This document shows positions 8,341 through 17,269 of a stretch of DNA of 60,753 nucleotides, in pieces. The position numbers and the translations under genes are program-made. Origin of the DNA: DASYPQ01 sp041488095 (GTDB lineage Bacteria > Planctomycetota > UBA1135 > GCA-002686595); NCBI GenBank assembly GCA_041488095.1, contig JBGPOP010000027.1, forward strand, positions 1 through 60,753, written 5' to 3'. The notes below the pieces were generated by a model. The model was not told the origin of the DNA. It made no database searches and saw only the letters and a list, made by a program, of their open reading frames with translations. How positions within the stretch are numbered: the first letter of the stretch is position 1; each line of letters starts with the position of its first letter.

Positions 8341-10392
8341 ATGGACCCCGTCCATTTCGCGCCCGGCGCGCCCTCCGGAGTCGCCGCGACCCTGCGCTCC
8401 GCCCTCGGCGCGGGCGCGGCGTGCGGCCTCGTCTTCGGACTCGCGGACGGGATCGTCGCCTCGAGCGCCGGCTCCGCGCACCGCTCGCTCCCGGCCCTGG
8501 CTGGCTGCCTGGCTGCCGCGGTCTTGCAGTACAGCCTGCTCGGCATGGCCGCTCTTGTCGTCGTCGGCATCGCCGCGCACCCGCTCCTGCGGCGCAGGCC
8601 CGCGGGCTTCAGGTACCTCCTCGCGCTGCGATTCGGGCTCGCGGCGGGCCTCTTCGCCGAGCTCTACTGGTGGACGCGGCCCTTCGTGTTCTACGGCCGC
8701 TCGGCGACCTCGCCCGAGCGCCTGCTCGCGACGGCGGCGATCCTCGCCATCACACTCGCTGCAGGTTGGCTCGCGGCCATGGGGATCTCGCGGGCGGGAG
8801 ATAAGGTCAAGCGGGCGGCCGCGATGCTCGCGGTCCTCGCCTGGATCGGCGGCGCGGTCTTCCTCTTCCTGCAGCGCGGCGCGCTCGGCTCCCGGGGCGA
8901 GAGGAACGAGCGCAACCGCGACCTGCCGAACGTCCTGCTCGTGGTCGTCGACGCGCTGCGGCAGGACGCGCTCGGCTGCTACGGCAACCTGCGCGTGAAG
9001 ACGCCGAGCATCGACCGCCTCGCCGCCGAAGGCGTCCTGTTCGAGAACGCGTTCACCCAGGCGCCTTTCACCTGGTCGAGCTTCGGCTCCATCCTCACCG
9101 GCAAGTACCCGCGACGGCACGGCCTCCTCAAGATGAAGGACGACGTCCGCATGCCGCCCAACCTGACCTTGCCGTTGGTCCTCAAGCGCGCCACGAAATC
9201 GGACGGGACGCGGCTCCAGGACCGCGACTGGCTCGCCGCGACCTTCCACACCGGCACGCTGACCGAGGCGTCCGGGCTGCTGGGCGGCTTCGACCTGCGC
9301 TACGAGGCCACCGCGGGCCACGACCTGGTCGTCCTGGACAGCCCCTGGAGCGTTTTCCAGGCCAACCTCCTCGTGTCCATTTTAAGGAACAAGCTCACGC
9401 AGCACCTCGATTTCGGCGGCACGGCGGCCGAGGCGAGAAAGTGGATCGCGGACCGCGGCGACCGGCGCTTCTTCGCGATGGTCCACCTGTATTCGACGCA
9501 CACGCCCTACGACCCGCCCGAGGAGTTCCGGCGGATGTACTGCGACCCGAAGTACTCCGGCCCGGTGAAGTCGTTCTGGGCCGACCACCGCAAGCTGATC
9601 GAGAGCGGAAAATACAAGCCCACCCTGTCCGACGTCGCGCAGATCAAGAACCTCTACTTCGGGGGCGTGAGCCAGGCCGACGCCCAGATCGGAGGGCTCG
9701 TGGACGCGCTCGCGCGCCGCGGGATCCTCGACGACACGTTGATCGTGGTCATGGCCGACCACGGGGAATCCCTGGGCGAGAAGATCGGCGAGGAGACCCT
9801 CTGGGAACACGATCACATGGTCCAGACGAACCTCCGGATCCCGCTCGTGATGCGCTGGCCGAAGCACCTGCCCGCGGGCAAGCGCGTCGCCGCGCTGGTC
9901 GACGAGATCGACGTGCTCCCGACGGTGTGCGCCCTTCTCGGAATCGCTCCGCCGCGGGAGGAAGGGGAGCACGGAAGGATCGACGGCACGAGCCTGCTGC
10001 CCCTCGTGCACGGCGAGAAGACGGCGCTGCGGGACGTCTCCTTTGCCGAGAACGGCCTTCACGTGTCCGTCCAGGACCGGCACTGGAAGCTCGTCGTGCC
10101 TCATTCGGCACTGCTCGGAGCCGACGGTGGAACGCGCGCGCTGGAGAACGGATCGGAGGTCCCCAGGCTCTACGACCTCCATCGCGACCCCGAGGAGAGG
10201 TTCAACCAGTTCAAAAAGGAGCCGGTCGAGGCCGAGCGGCTGTTCGCGGCGATCCGGTACTGGAACGAGAACCTGCCGATCCCTCCGGACTCGCTCCTCG
10301 AGTCCCCGCGCGACATCGAGAACCAGAAGCGCCTCCTGAGGAAGCTGGGATACGTCGACGGCGACTCGGACGGCGGCGGACCGGGCAAGTGA
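8341..10392 (+). CDS. Membrane sulfatase/phosphotransferase-family protein with Thr nucleophile position
   Basis: A 683-residue protein. The first about 180 residues contain five or so hydrophobic segments. A periplasmic alkaline-phosphatase-fold domain begins near residue 195 ('NVLLVVVDALRQDALG', metal ligands Asp204 and Asp209) and also contains 'ADHGESLGE'. In true sulfatases the active site is C/S-x-P-x-R, converted to formylglycine. Aligned on the 'LTG' anchor, this protein has Thr244-Trp-Ser-Ser-Phe instead, with no Cys, Pro or Arg. A Thr nucleophile is typical of phosphoethanolamine and glycerol-phosphate transferases, so transfer of a phospho-substituent to the glycan is as likely as sulfate removal. 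It sits between two glycan genes and overlaps the next by 4 bp. Confidence 0.8.
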   Translation: MDPVHFAPGAPSGVAATLRSALGAGAACGLVFGLADGIVASSAGSAHRSLPALAGCLAAAVLQYSLLGMAALVVVGIAAHPLLRRRPAGFRYLLALRFGLAAGLFAELYWWTRPFVFYGRSATSPERLLATAAILAITLAAGWLAAMGISRAGDKVKRAAAMLAVLAWIGGAVFLFLQRGALGSRGERNERNRDLPNVLLVVVDALRQDALGCYGNLRVKTPSIDRLAAEGVLFENAFTQAPFTWSSFGSILTGKYPRRHGLLKMKDDVRMPPNLTLPLVLKRATKSDGTRLQDRDWLAATFHTGTLTEASGLLGGFDLRYEATAGHDLVVLDSPWSVFQANLLVSILRNKLTQHLDFGGTAAEARKWIADRGDRRFFAMVHLYSTHTPYDPPEEFRRMYCDPKYSGPVKSFWADHRKLIESGKYKPTLSDVAQIKNLYFGGVSQADAQIGGLVDALARRGILDDTLIVVMADHGESLGEKIGEETLWEHDHMVQTNLRIPLVMRWPKHLPAGKRVAALVDEIDVLPTVCALLGIAPPREEGEHGRIDGTSLLPLVHGEKTALRDVSFAENGLHVSVQDRHWKLVVPHSALLGADGGTRALENGSEVPRLYDLHRDPEERFNQFKKEPVEAERLFAAIRYWNENLPIPPDSLLESPRDIENQKRLLRKLGYVDGDSDGGGPGK

Positions 10393-11576
10393 GCACGACG
10401 GATCCGCTGGTCCTCATCGCCAACGCGCGCATGCCGAGCGAGCGCGCTCAGTCCCTGCAGGTGGCCCAGTGCGCGGCGGCCTACCAGCGCGCCGGTGCGC
10501 CGACGACGCTGCTCTACGCCGCGCGCAGGCGGACCGCCGCGCTGCCCCCGGGCGAGACCCTGTGGGATTTCTACGGTGTCCCTCCCGGCGCGCGCCCGGC
10601 CGCCCGGGAGATCCCTTGCATCGACTGGATCGACCGCGTGCCGCGCGCGCTGCAGTACGCGCCCGCCCGGCTGCAGGAGCAGAGCTTCGCGAAGAACGCC
10701 GCCCGGGCGGTGATCGAGGGCTTCCCGGAGGGGCGTGTCCTCTCCCGCGAGGTCGAGAGCGCCGTGCGGCTGCTGCGCGCCGGGCGCGACCGGGTTTTCC
10801 TCGAGATCCACCGCGTGCCCGGAGGGAGCCTCCGGCGGCGCTGGCTCCTCGAGGCCTCGCGCGGAGCTCGGGGCATCCTGGCGATCTCGGGTGGAGTGCG
10901 CACGGATCTCGTCGGGCTGGGAGTGCCTGTCGAACGGATCAGGGTCGAGCACGACGGCTTCGAGCCCGCGCGCTTCTCCGGGTTGCCTTCGCGGACGGAG
11001 GCGCGCGCGGCGCTCGGGCTCCCGCAGAGCGTGCCCCTCGTCGTGTATACCGGCGGGCTGCTCGAGTGGAAGGGCGCCGGCCTCCTGGTCGAGGCCGCCC
11101 GCGAGCTCCCCGAGGTCTACTTCGCGATCGCGGGCGGAATGGGAGCCGATGTGAGGCGCCTGCGCGCCCAGGCGGGAGGCCTCGCCAACGTGCGAATCGA
11201 CGGGTTCCAGGCCCCCTCGCGCGTTCCGCTGTACCTCGCCGCGGCCGACCTGGGGGCGGTCCCGAACCGCGCGCGGCCGGCGATCAGCGCGCGCTACACC
11301 TCGCCCCTCAAGGTGTTCGAGGCCATGGCCGTCGGCCTGCCGCTCGTCGCGAGCGACGTGCCCAGCCTGCGCGAGCTGCTCACTCACGAGCGCGACGCGC
11401 TGCTCGTCCCTCCCGGCGACGCGCACGCGCTGGCCCAGGCGATCGGGCGACTCGCGCGCGACGAGGCCTTGCGCACGCGCCTCTCCGCGAAGCTGCGGGC
11501 GCAAGCGGCGGAGCACACCTGGGACGCGCGCGCGCGCCGCGTCCTGGACTGGATGGAGGCGGCGCCGGGGCGCTAG
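10389..11576 (+). CDS. GT4-family glycosyltransferase
   Basis: A 395-residue GT-B glycosyltransferase. The start is the GTG that overlaps the stop of the sulfatase-like gene (GTGA); the frame is open further upstream but those residues are a shadow of that gene. The N-terminal region carries 'NARMPSERAQSLQVAQ', a motif common in GT4 proteins of exopolysaccharide loci. The donor half has 'LVVYTGGLLEWKGAGLLVEA' and 'ARYTSPLKVFEAMAVGLPLV', in which the first Glu of the E-x7-E pair is Tyr and a Lys follows, as in a recognised GT4 subgroup. The C-terminus forms helices that pack back on the N-domain. It probably acts in sequence with its operon partners on the same lipid-linked glycan. Confidence 0.87.
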   Translation: MSTTDPLVLIANARMPSERAQSLQVAQCAAAYQRAGAPTTLLYAARRRTAALPPGETLWDFYGVPPGARPAAREIPCIDWIDRVPRALQYAPARLQEQSFAKNAARAVIEGFPEGRVLSREVESAVRLLRAGRDRVFLEIHRVPGGSLRRRWLLEASRGARGILAISGGVRTDLVGLGVPVERIRVEHDGFEPARFSGLPSRTEARAALGLPQSVPLVVYTGGLLEWKGAGLLVEAARELPEVYFAIAGGMGADVRRLRAQAGGLANVRIDGFQAPSRVPLYLAAADLGAVPNRARPAISARYTSPLKVFEAMAVGLPLVASDVPSLRELLTHERDALLVPPGDAHALAQAIGRLARDEALRTRLSAKLRAQAAEHTWDARARRVLDWMEAAPGR

Positions 11577-11585
11577 ACCGGCGCC
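11561..11585. other. Inverted repeat spanning a stop codon
   Basis: An 8-bp perfect inverted repeat (GGCGCCGG at 11561-11568, CCGGCGCC at 11578-11585). Its 9-nt loop holds the TAG stop of the GT4 gene ending at 11576. It lies 22 bp before the start of the next gene (11608). It could separate or couple translation of the two. No T-run follows. Confidence 0.35.
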
Positions 11586-11607
11586 CGCGGCGCTGTATCC
11601 TGCGCGA

Positions 11608-12879
11608 ATGGCGGAGGCTCTCCGGACCGGGGGCGGCTTCCGTCTGCCGCGCGCCGTGCTCTGGACGGCGCTGGCTGCGCTCGCGCTCAAGCTCGTCCTG
11701 GCATCGACGACCTACGGCACGAACGACGTCCGAGCGTTCTGGTACTTCCTCCAGGAGTACCGCGGCTCGGGTGCCGCGCTGCTCTATGCGAGGGAATCGG
11801 AGTTCAACCACCCGCCGTTCGTGATCCGCTGGCTGCTCGGCCTGCGCTGGCTGAAGGAGGTGACCGGATTCCCTCCCTGGTTCTGGGTCCGCTTGCCGGC
11901 GATCCTGGCCGACTTCGGCAGCGTCTGGCTCGTCGCCCGCCTGCTCGGGTTCCGGACCGCGAGCCCGGCGGCGCGGCCCCAGGCGTTGATCGGCCTCCTC
12001 CTCGTCGCCGCGGCGCCTGTCTCGGTCATGATCTCGGGCTTCCACGGGAACAACGACCCCGTGATGATCTTCTTCGTACTGCTCTCGGTCGTCCTCCTCG
12101 AGCGGCCCGGCCCGGCGTGGCTCGCCGGCGTCGCGATGGGGATGGGAGTCAACCTGAAGGTCGTGCCGCTCGTGTTCTGGCCGGCCGTCTTCCTGTGGCT
12201 GCCGACCTGGCGCAAGCGGATCGAGTACTTCGGCGCGGCGATCGCCGTGATCGTGCTCGCCTCCGCCCCGGTACTCTTCGAGGCGCCTGCGCTCGTCGCC
12301 CGGAAGGTGCTGGGCTACTCCAGCTTGTACGGGCAGTGGGGCATCTCCCGGATCCTCGTCTCGTTCCCCGGGCTGGCACCGATCTCGCATGCCTTCGAGA
12401 GCTGGGGCCGGATCTTCCTCGTGCTGAGCCTGGTTGCGCTCTCGGTGTGGATGAACCGGGGACCCGCTCGGCCCCCTCTCTTCCGGCAGCTCGGGGTCCT
12501 CACCTTCGCCTTCCTGACCTTCACGCCCGGATTCGGCCCCCAGTACCTCGCCTGGCTCGTGCCGTGGATCGCCGGGATCGGCGTCGGCACGGCGCTGGCC
12601 TGGTGGCTCTCGAGCGCTGCATTCCTGTTGCTCGTGTACACCTTCTGGTGCCAGGGTGTGCCCTTCGAGCAGGGCGATCCGAACTGGCTCTCGGCAGGGT
12701 TCTGGTCCCGAGGCCTCCCGTGGAGCTACGCCGACGCGAACTCGATGAGGGAGTGGCGTGGGCCGATCGTGCCGATCGAGATCGCTTGCTGGCTCTCGGT
12801 CGCGTGGGCGCTCGTCGCGCAGATCCGCGCAGCCTCCCGACCCGAGAAAGGATCCTCGAGGCGAGCGGAGATCGGGTGA
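11608..12879 (+). CDS. GT-C-like integral membrane glycosyltransferase (paralogue A)
   Basis: A 423-residue multi-spanning membrane protein with about ten hydrophobic segments, resembling GT-C enzymes that use polyprenyl-phosphate sugars (the DUF2029/GT87 or ALG6/PIG-M type). After the first membrane helix there is an extracytoplasmic loop 'YGTNDVRAFWYFLQEYRGSG', where GT-C enzymes place catalytic acids. A second conserved block reads 'SGFHGNNDPVMIFF'. The protein is clearly paralogous to the gene at 14263-15531: the same length, the same two blocks and the same 'YTFWCQ' motif near the end. It is convergent with an unknown gene that separates the two copies. Polyprenyl-linked glycan assembly on the outer face is inferred. 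Confidence 0.8.
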   Translation: MAEALRTGGGFRLPRAVLWTALAALALKLVLASTTYGTNDVRAFWYFLQEYRGSGAALLYARESEFNHPPFVIRWLLGLRWLKEVTGFPPWFWVRLPAILADFGSVWLVARLLGFRTASPAARPQALIGLLLVAAAPVSVMISGFHGNNDPVMIFFVLLSVVLLERPGPAWLAGVAMGMGVNLKVVPLVFWPAVFLWLPTWRKRIEYFGAAIAVIVLASAPVLFEAPALVARKVLGYSSLYGQWGISRILVSFPGLAPISHAFESWGRIFLVLSLVALSVWMNRGPARPPLFRQLGVLTFAFLTFTPGFGPQYLAWLVPWIAGIGVGTALAWWLSSAAFLLLVYTFWCQGVPFEQGDPNWLSAGFWSRGLPWSYADANSMREWRGPIVPIEIACWLSVAWALVAQIRAASRPEKGSSRRAEIG

Positions 12880-12909
12880 GCCGGGTGGAGTTCCTCAGGT
12901 TGCACCGGG

Positions 12910-14139
12910 TCAGGCCGACAGCACCGACCGAGCGCGCTTCGCGAGGCTCTTTTCGAAGGACACCCGGGGCACGCCGACCTTGCGCCTCAGCTCCGTGTCC
13001 GCGAGGCTCCTGCGGACCGCGCTCGTGTAGTGAGCGGCGAGGTCGCGCGCCCCGATCCCGCCCGGGTAGGTGCCGTCGAAGCCGGCGAGCGCGCGGTAGT
13101 AGGACTCCTGCCCGGGTACTTTGCGGCAACCCTCGACGATCGCCGAGACGACCTCCGCGCGTTCGCGCGCCGACCATCCCGGCCAGCTCGCGAGGCGCGC
13201 GCCCCAATCGTCGAGGCACGGGCCCAGCGGAAGGAGCAGATCGGGGTGCGCGCGGAGAAGCTTGGTGGCGCGCAGCGGGTAGTTGCGGTGGCCCTCGGGA
13301 GCGAGGATCGCGCGGTAGAGCGCCGCGGCCCGCCCGAAGGCACCGCCGTAGCGCTCGAAGCCCTCGCGCGCGAGCTCGGTGAAGCGCGCCCTCTGCCTGG
13401 CGCCGACTCCTCGCCCGCCCTTCGCCGAGAGCCCCTGCATCACGTCGCCCGCGTTGTGCGTCAGGATCGCCGCGAGCCTCAAGAGGTCCATCTCGCGCCC
13501 CCCGTCCCCCTCGACCGCCGTGAAGGCGCGGGCCTCGCGGGAGAGCTCGGCGTCGATCTCGGCCTCGAACCGTGCCGCGCCGGCCGCATCGCCCGCGTCG
13601 AGCAGGCCGAGCATCCCTCCGCACAGCACGGAGAGCCGCTCGCCGTCGTGCCCGGAAACCGGTCCGATCCCGCTGACGTCGAGGATGCGCGCGCTGACGC
13701 CGCGGACATCCCACTCGCGGAGGTGGAGCGCGAGGTCGCGCATGCGCGCGAGCTCGTCTTGGGGCTGCCCCTCGAACCACAGCGCATGGCGGATCTTGGC
13801 GTCGACGTCGGTCGGCACGTAGGTCGCGGCGCTGGCGAAGTGCGCCGAGAGGCACAGCGCGAAGTAGTCCGTGCGGGCCGATGGCGTGGGCTCAGGCTGG
13901 GCTTCCAGGATCTGCGCATGGCGCAGGATCGACCACCAGCCGAGCGCGTGGAAGCCGTGCTCGACGAGCCGCTCCCCGCGCGTCTCCGGCAGCCGGACCG
14001 TGAGGGGGTGCGCTCCGTCGAAGAGGAAGGGCGCGGCGATCCGCACCTGCTCGACCAGCGTGCGGGGTCCGATGAACCCGCCGAAGGCGCCGCGGCCCTC
14101 GGCGCGCGGCGCCTGGATCGGTCCCGGTCCAGTCTGCAT
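12910..14139 (-). CDS. Unknown 409-residue protein lying between GT-C paralogues
   Basis: I do not recognise this protein. The ATG at 14139 is the first good start before the conserved-looking part; the open frame extends far upstream but only as a shadow of the GT-C and GT4 genes. There is no signal peptide or clear membrane segment. It is largely helical, with His/Trp-rich stretches early on ('HGFHALGWWSILRHAQI') and a C-terminal block 'KVPGQESYYRALAGFDGTYP'. It is convergent with paralogue A (30 bp between stops) and divergent from paralogue B (about 120 bp). Codon use matches its neighbours. Its coding reality is supported by typical composition and the absence of a competing gene. Confidence 0.65.
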   Translation of the reverse strand: MQTGPGPIQAPRAEGRGAFGGFIGPRTLVEQVRIAAPFLFDGAHPLTVRLPETRGERLVEHGFHALGWWSILRHAQILEAQPEPTPSARTDYFALCLSAHFASAATYVPTDVDAKIRHALWFEGQPQDELARMRDLALHLREWDVRGVSARILDVSGIGPVSGHDGERLSVLCGGMLGLLDAGDAAGAARFEAEIDAELSREARAFTAVEGDGGREMDLLRLAAILTHNAGDVMQGLSAKGGRGVGARQRARFTELAREGFERYGGAFGRAAALYRAILAPEGHRNYPLRATKLLRAHPDLLLPLGPCLDDWGARLASWPGWSARERAEVVSAIVEGCRKVPGQESYYRALAGFDGTYPGGIGARDLAAHYTSAVRRSLADTELRRKVGVPRVSFEKSLAKRARSVLSA

Positions 14140-14262
14140 GGGATCCGCGGCATGGTAGCCGAAGCAGGCTCCCCGAGCCGTTCCGCCCGGACGGGCTGGA
14201 GGGCGATGGCGATTCCCGCTTCGGCCATCGCGGGTGGCTAGACTCGAGGGATCCACTCCGGG

Positions 14263-15531
14263 ATGTCCGCCGAAGAATTGAAAGCCCACAGGAGTGTCCT
14301 GCCGTGCGCGGCGCTGGTGCTCGGCGTCGCCGCCGTCGCTCTCAAGCTGGTTCTCAGCGCGACGACCCACGGCACGAACGACGTTGCGACCTTCCTGCGT
14401 TTCCTTCGCGAGTACCGCGGATCCGGCGCCGTGCTCCTGTACGAGAAGGAGTTCTATTTCACGCATCCGCCGTTCGTCATCCGTTTCCTCGAGGGCGTGG
14501 GCTGGCTGGCGAAGACCACGGGGCTCTCGTGGCCGTTCTGCCTCCGGCTGCCGGCGATCCTGGCGGACCTCGGCAGCGTGTTCCTCCTGGGCCGGATCCT
14601 GGCCCCCGAGCTGGCTCAGGAGACCGGGACTCGTTCCGCGCGTGCGGCGATCAGCCTCGTCGCCGCGGCGCCGGCCTCGATCCTGATCTCGGGGTTCCAC
14701 GGAAACACCGACCCCGTGATGATCTTCTTCACGCTGCTCTCGCTCGCCTGGATCGGCAGGCAGGATCGGGTCTGGCTCGCCGGAGCCGCGATGGGGATGA
14801 GCGTGAACATCAAGGTCGTGCCGCTGATGTTCTGGCCGGCGATCTTCTTCTGGCTGCCGAGCTGGAGACGCCGAGCGGAGTACTTCGCCGCGGCGATCCT
14901 GGTCGTCGTCGTCGCTTCGTCGCCGGTGATCTTCCAGGCTCCCGGACTCGTCGCGCACAAGGTCCTGGGCTATTCCGGCGGCTATGGGATGTGGGGGCTC
15001 TCTCGGTTCGCGAAGTCGCTGCCCTCCCTGGCGGAGATCTCGGCGCTCTTCAAGGCCCACGGCAAGTGGGTCCTCGCCGCCGGCCTGCTCCTCCTCTCCT
15101 ACGGGATGAATCGCCGCACCGGGAAGCCGCCGCTCTACCGGCAGCTCGGGGTGATCGCTTTCGCCTTCCTGGCGTTCACGCCGGGTTTCTCGGTGCAATA
15201 CCTGGCGTGGCTCGTGCCCTGGCTCGTGGGCCTGCCGCTCCTCGCGTCGGCCCCGTTCCTGGCCGCCTCGGGCGCGTTCCTCCTGCTCGTGTACACGTTC
15301 TGGTGCCAGGAGCACGCGCAGGCAATCAGGAATTCGAACTGGCTCGACCCGGAGTTCTGGCGGCGAGGCTTCCCCTGGGATTTCGCCAACGCGGACCGGG
15401 CGCCCCTCTGGCGCGGCAGCATCGTGCCGGTCGAGATCGCCTGCTGGCTCACGGTCGTCGCGCTTTTCGTCCTCCGACTGCGCACGCTCCGCGATCCACC
15501 GGACGAGGCCCCCGCGCCGGCTCGGCGCTGA
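14263..15531 (+). CDS. GT-C-like integral membrane glycosyltransferase (paralogue B)
   Basis: A 422-residue paralogue of the protein at 11608-12879. Matching blocks include 'HGTNDVATFLRFLREYRGSG' in the first outer loop, 'THPPFVIRFLEG', 'SGFHGNTDPVMIFF' and 'YTFWCQ' close to the end. The version of the third block seen here (HGNTDP) is the commoner form in this type of protein. It has about ten transmembrane segments and a likely polyprenyl-phosphate-sugar donor, as in other GT-C enzymes. The gene begins 123 bp from the divergent unknown gene and is followed after 42 bp by a GT4 gene on the same strand. Retention of two well-preserved copies suggests different sugar or linkage specificity rather than a recent accidental duplication. 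Confidence 0.8.
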   Translation: MSAEELKAHRSVLPCAALVLGVAAVALKLVLSATTHGTNDVATFLRFLREYRGSGAVLLYEKEFYFTHPPFVIRFLEGVGWLAKTTGLSWPFCLRLPAILADLGSVFLLGRILAPELAQETGTRSARAAISLVAAAPASILISGFHGNTDPVMIFFTLLSLAWIGRQDRVWLAGAAMGMSVNIKVVPLMFWPAIFFWLPSWRRRAEYFAAAILVVVVASSPVIFQAPGLVAHKVLGYSGGYGMWGLSRFAKSLPSLAEISALFKAHGKWVLAAGLLLLSYGMNRRTGKPPLYRQLGVIAFAFLAFTPGFSVQYLAWLVPWLVGLPLLASAPFLAASGAFLLLVYTFWCQEHAQAIRNSNWLDPEFWRRGFPWDFANADRAPLWRGSIVPVEIACWLTVVALFVLRLRTLRDPPDEAPAPARR

Positions 15532-15573
15532 GCGGATCGCATCCGGCTTTCGGGCCGCTATCATGCGCCGCGG

Positions 15574-16761
15574 ATGCGCGTTCTGTTCCTGACCGACTCG
15601 CTCTCCGATCTGGACGGTGTCGGGCGCTACGCCGTGCGGCTGATCGCAGCTCTGGAAAGGTTGAGGCCGGGCCTCGAGATCGAGGTCCTTCTCGCGCGCA
15701 AGCACCGCCCGAGCTCGGCCGAGGTCCCTGCGCGCTGGAAGGTCCGGGTCGGCCTGCCGCCCGACTACTTCTTCCACATGTCGCCGCTGCGATTCTGGGC
15801 GAGTCTCCTCGCGTCGAGCCCGGGCGTCGCGCGCGCGGCCCGGAGGGCGGACATCGTTCATGCGATCAAGGACTACCCGCACAGTCTCGTGGGCCTGCTC
15901 GGCGCGCGCCTCGCCGGTGTGCCGTGCGTCGCGACCGCCCACGGGACGTACAGCGTGCAGCCGCTTCTCTCCCCGCGGCACGCGCGCCTCGCGCGCTGGA
16001 CCTACCGCCGGATCTCGGGGCTCATCGCGGTCAGTCGTTACACCCATGACCGCTTGGTCGAGATCCTGGGCGAGAGCGGCCCGCCCAGAGTCCGAGTGAT
16101 CCCGAACGCCGTCTCGGCCGAGCACTACGCCGCTCCGCGCGCGATCGGGCCGCGGCCTTGGCACGCGCACCCGTTCACGCTGTCGATCGGAGAGATCAAG
16201 GAGCGCAAGGGCCACCACCTCTCCATCGAAGCCTGGAGCCGGGTCGCGCCGAATCACCCCGACCTGCACCATTACGTCGTGGGAAGGGCGAGCGGGGACG
16301 TCTACGAGGCCCGACTGCGCGAGACGGTCTCCCGCGCCGGCCTGGAGCAGCGGGTGCACTTCCTCGGAAACGTGAGCGAGGACGAGAAGGTCGACCTGCT
16401 CCAGCGCACGCGAGTGTTCGTCCACACGCCCGTCACCTCGCAGGATGGCGGCTTCGAGGGCTTCGGGATCGTCTACCTCGAGGCCGCCGCGAGTCGAGCG
16501 CCGTCGATCGGGACGACCGGCTGCGGTGCCGAGGATGCGATCGAGAACGGGACGACCGGGCTTCTCGTCGAGCCGCAGGTGGAGGCCGTCGCGACGGCGC
16601 TCGAGCGTCTGCTCTCCGACGAAGGCCTGCGATGCAGGCTGGGGGAGGCCGGCCGCGAGCGGGCGCGGGCCTCGTCGTGGGACGACAATGCGCGCGGTGT
16701 CCTGGCCCTCTACGACGAGGTCCTACGCGATGAGGAAACACCGCCGCTTCGCGTCGCGTAG
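15574..16761 (+). CDS. GT4-family glycosyltransferase
   Basis: A 395-residue GT-B glycosyltransferase. The N-terminal half starts 'RVLFLTDSLSDLDGVGRYA', with the glycine-containing acceptor loop, and has 'ATAHGTYSVQPL' downstream. The donor half contains 'LSIGEIKERKGHHLSIEAW' and a clear E-x7-E ('EGFGIVYLE'), followed by 'SIGTTGCGAEDAIENGTTG'. This is the standard arrangement for nucleotide-sugar binding. Its last 52 bp overlap, tail-to-tail, the 3' end of the DUF2203 gene on the opposite strand, which is unusual for this window. It may be cotranscribed with paralogue B just upstream. Confidence 0.88.
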   Translation: MRVLFLTDSLSDLDGVGRYAVRLIAALERLRPGLEIEVLLARKHRPSSAEVPARWKVRVGLPPDYFFHMSPLRFWASLLASSPGVARAARRADIVHAIKDYPHSLVGLLGARLAGVPCVATAHGTYSVQPLLSPRHARLARWTYRRISGLIAVSRYTHDRLVEILGESGPPRVRVIPNAVSAEHYAAPRAIGPRPWHAHPFTLSIGEIKERKGHHLSIEAWSRVAPNHPDLHHYVVGRASGDVYEARLRETVSRAGLEQRVHFLGNVSEDEKVDLLQRTRVFVHTPVTSQDGGFEGFGIVYLEAAASRAPSIGTTGCGAEDAIENGTTGLLVEPQVEAVATALERLLSDEGLRCRLGEAGRERARASSWDDNARGVLALYDEVLRDEETPPLRVA

Positions 16762-17087
16762 AACCGCGTGTCCTCCAGGTGACCGTCGAAAGCCCAGTCG
16801 CCGTCCGGGGACGGGATCAAGATCCGGAGCGGGTGTTGCTCGTCGAGGCGGCAGCCCAGGTGCTCGAGCTCCTTCTCCGCGCCGCGCATTTCCCTCAGGT
16901 GGGTCGCGAGCTGTCCCTCGAGGCTCGAGACGTCGGACATCGGCCCGCTCGAGCGGATGCGCAGGGACTCCAGGTGCTTGTGGATCTCCTCGGCCGCGCT
17001 GCGGCGCGCCTTCATCTCGCGTCCGATCGAGCGCAGCAAGGGCACCATCCTCTCGGCTTCCTTCAAGGCGTAGGTGCGTCGCTCCAT
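16710..17087 (-). CDS. DUF2203-family protein
   Basis: A 125-residue protein that resembles the DUF2203 family, small proteins of unknown function often found singly in bacteria. The N-terminus 'RTYALKEAERMVPLLRSIGR' matches the family's opening helix (Y/F-x-L-x-E-A-x-x-x-x-P-L-L). A predicted coiled-coil-like helical stretch follows, then a beta-rich end with 'SPDGDWAFDGHLEDTRFYA', similar to the 'W..G...I.FWH' ending of the family. The ATG at 17087 is preceded by AAGGAGGGCGAG, a strong ribosome binding site. The last 52 bp overlap the convergent GT4 gene. Nothing links it to glycan synthesis beyond its position. Confidence 0.72.
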   Translation of the reverse strand: MERRTYALKEAERMVPLLRSIGREMKARRSAAEEIHKHLESLRIRSSGPMSDVSSLEGQLATHLREMRGAEKELEHLGCRLDEQHPLRILIPSPDGDWAFDGHLEDTRFYATRSGGVSSSRRTSS

Positions 17088-17269
17088 CTCGCCCTCCTTT
17101 TCGACAAGGCAGGGTCCTCGGGATTCGTCCGAATGGTCCTTACGGAGCCGGGTCCTGGATCGACCGCCCGGCCTGGCCCCCGGGGCGGCTCCGGCTACCG
17201 CCCTGCGCGGGGTGACGCGGTCGCTGGGTGGGGGATTCCGCGTGCCGATAGGATGGGGGGCTGGACCCG

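Noticed and set aside
14140..16425. N-terminal extension of the unknown minus-strand gene
   Set aside because: The open frame continues through the GT-C and GT4 genes on the other strand, with no start signal or coherent sequence, so the ATG at 14139 was used.
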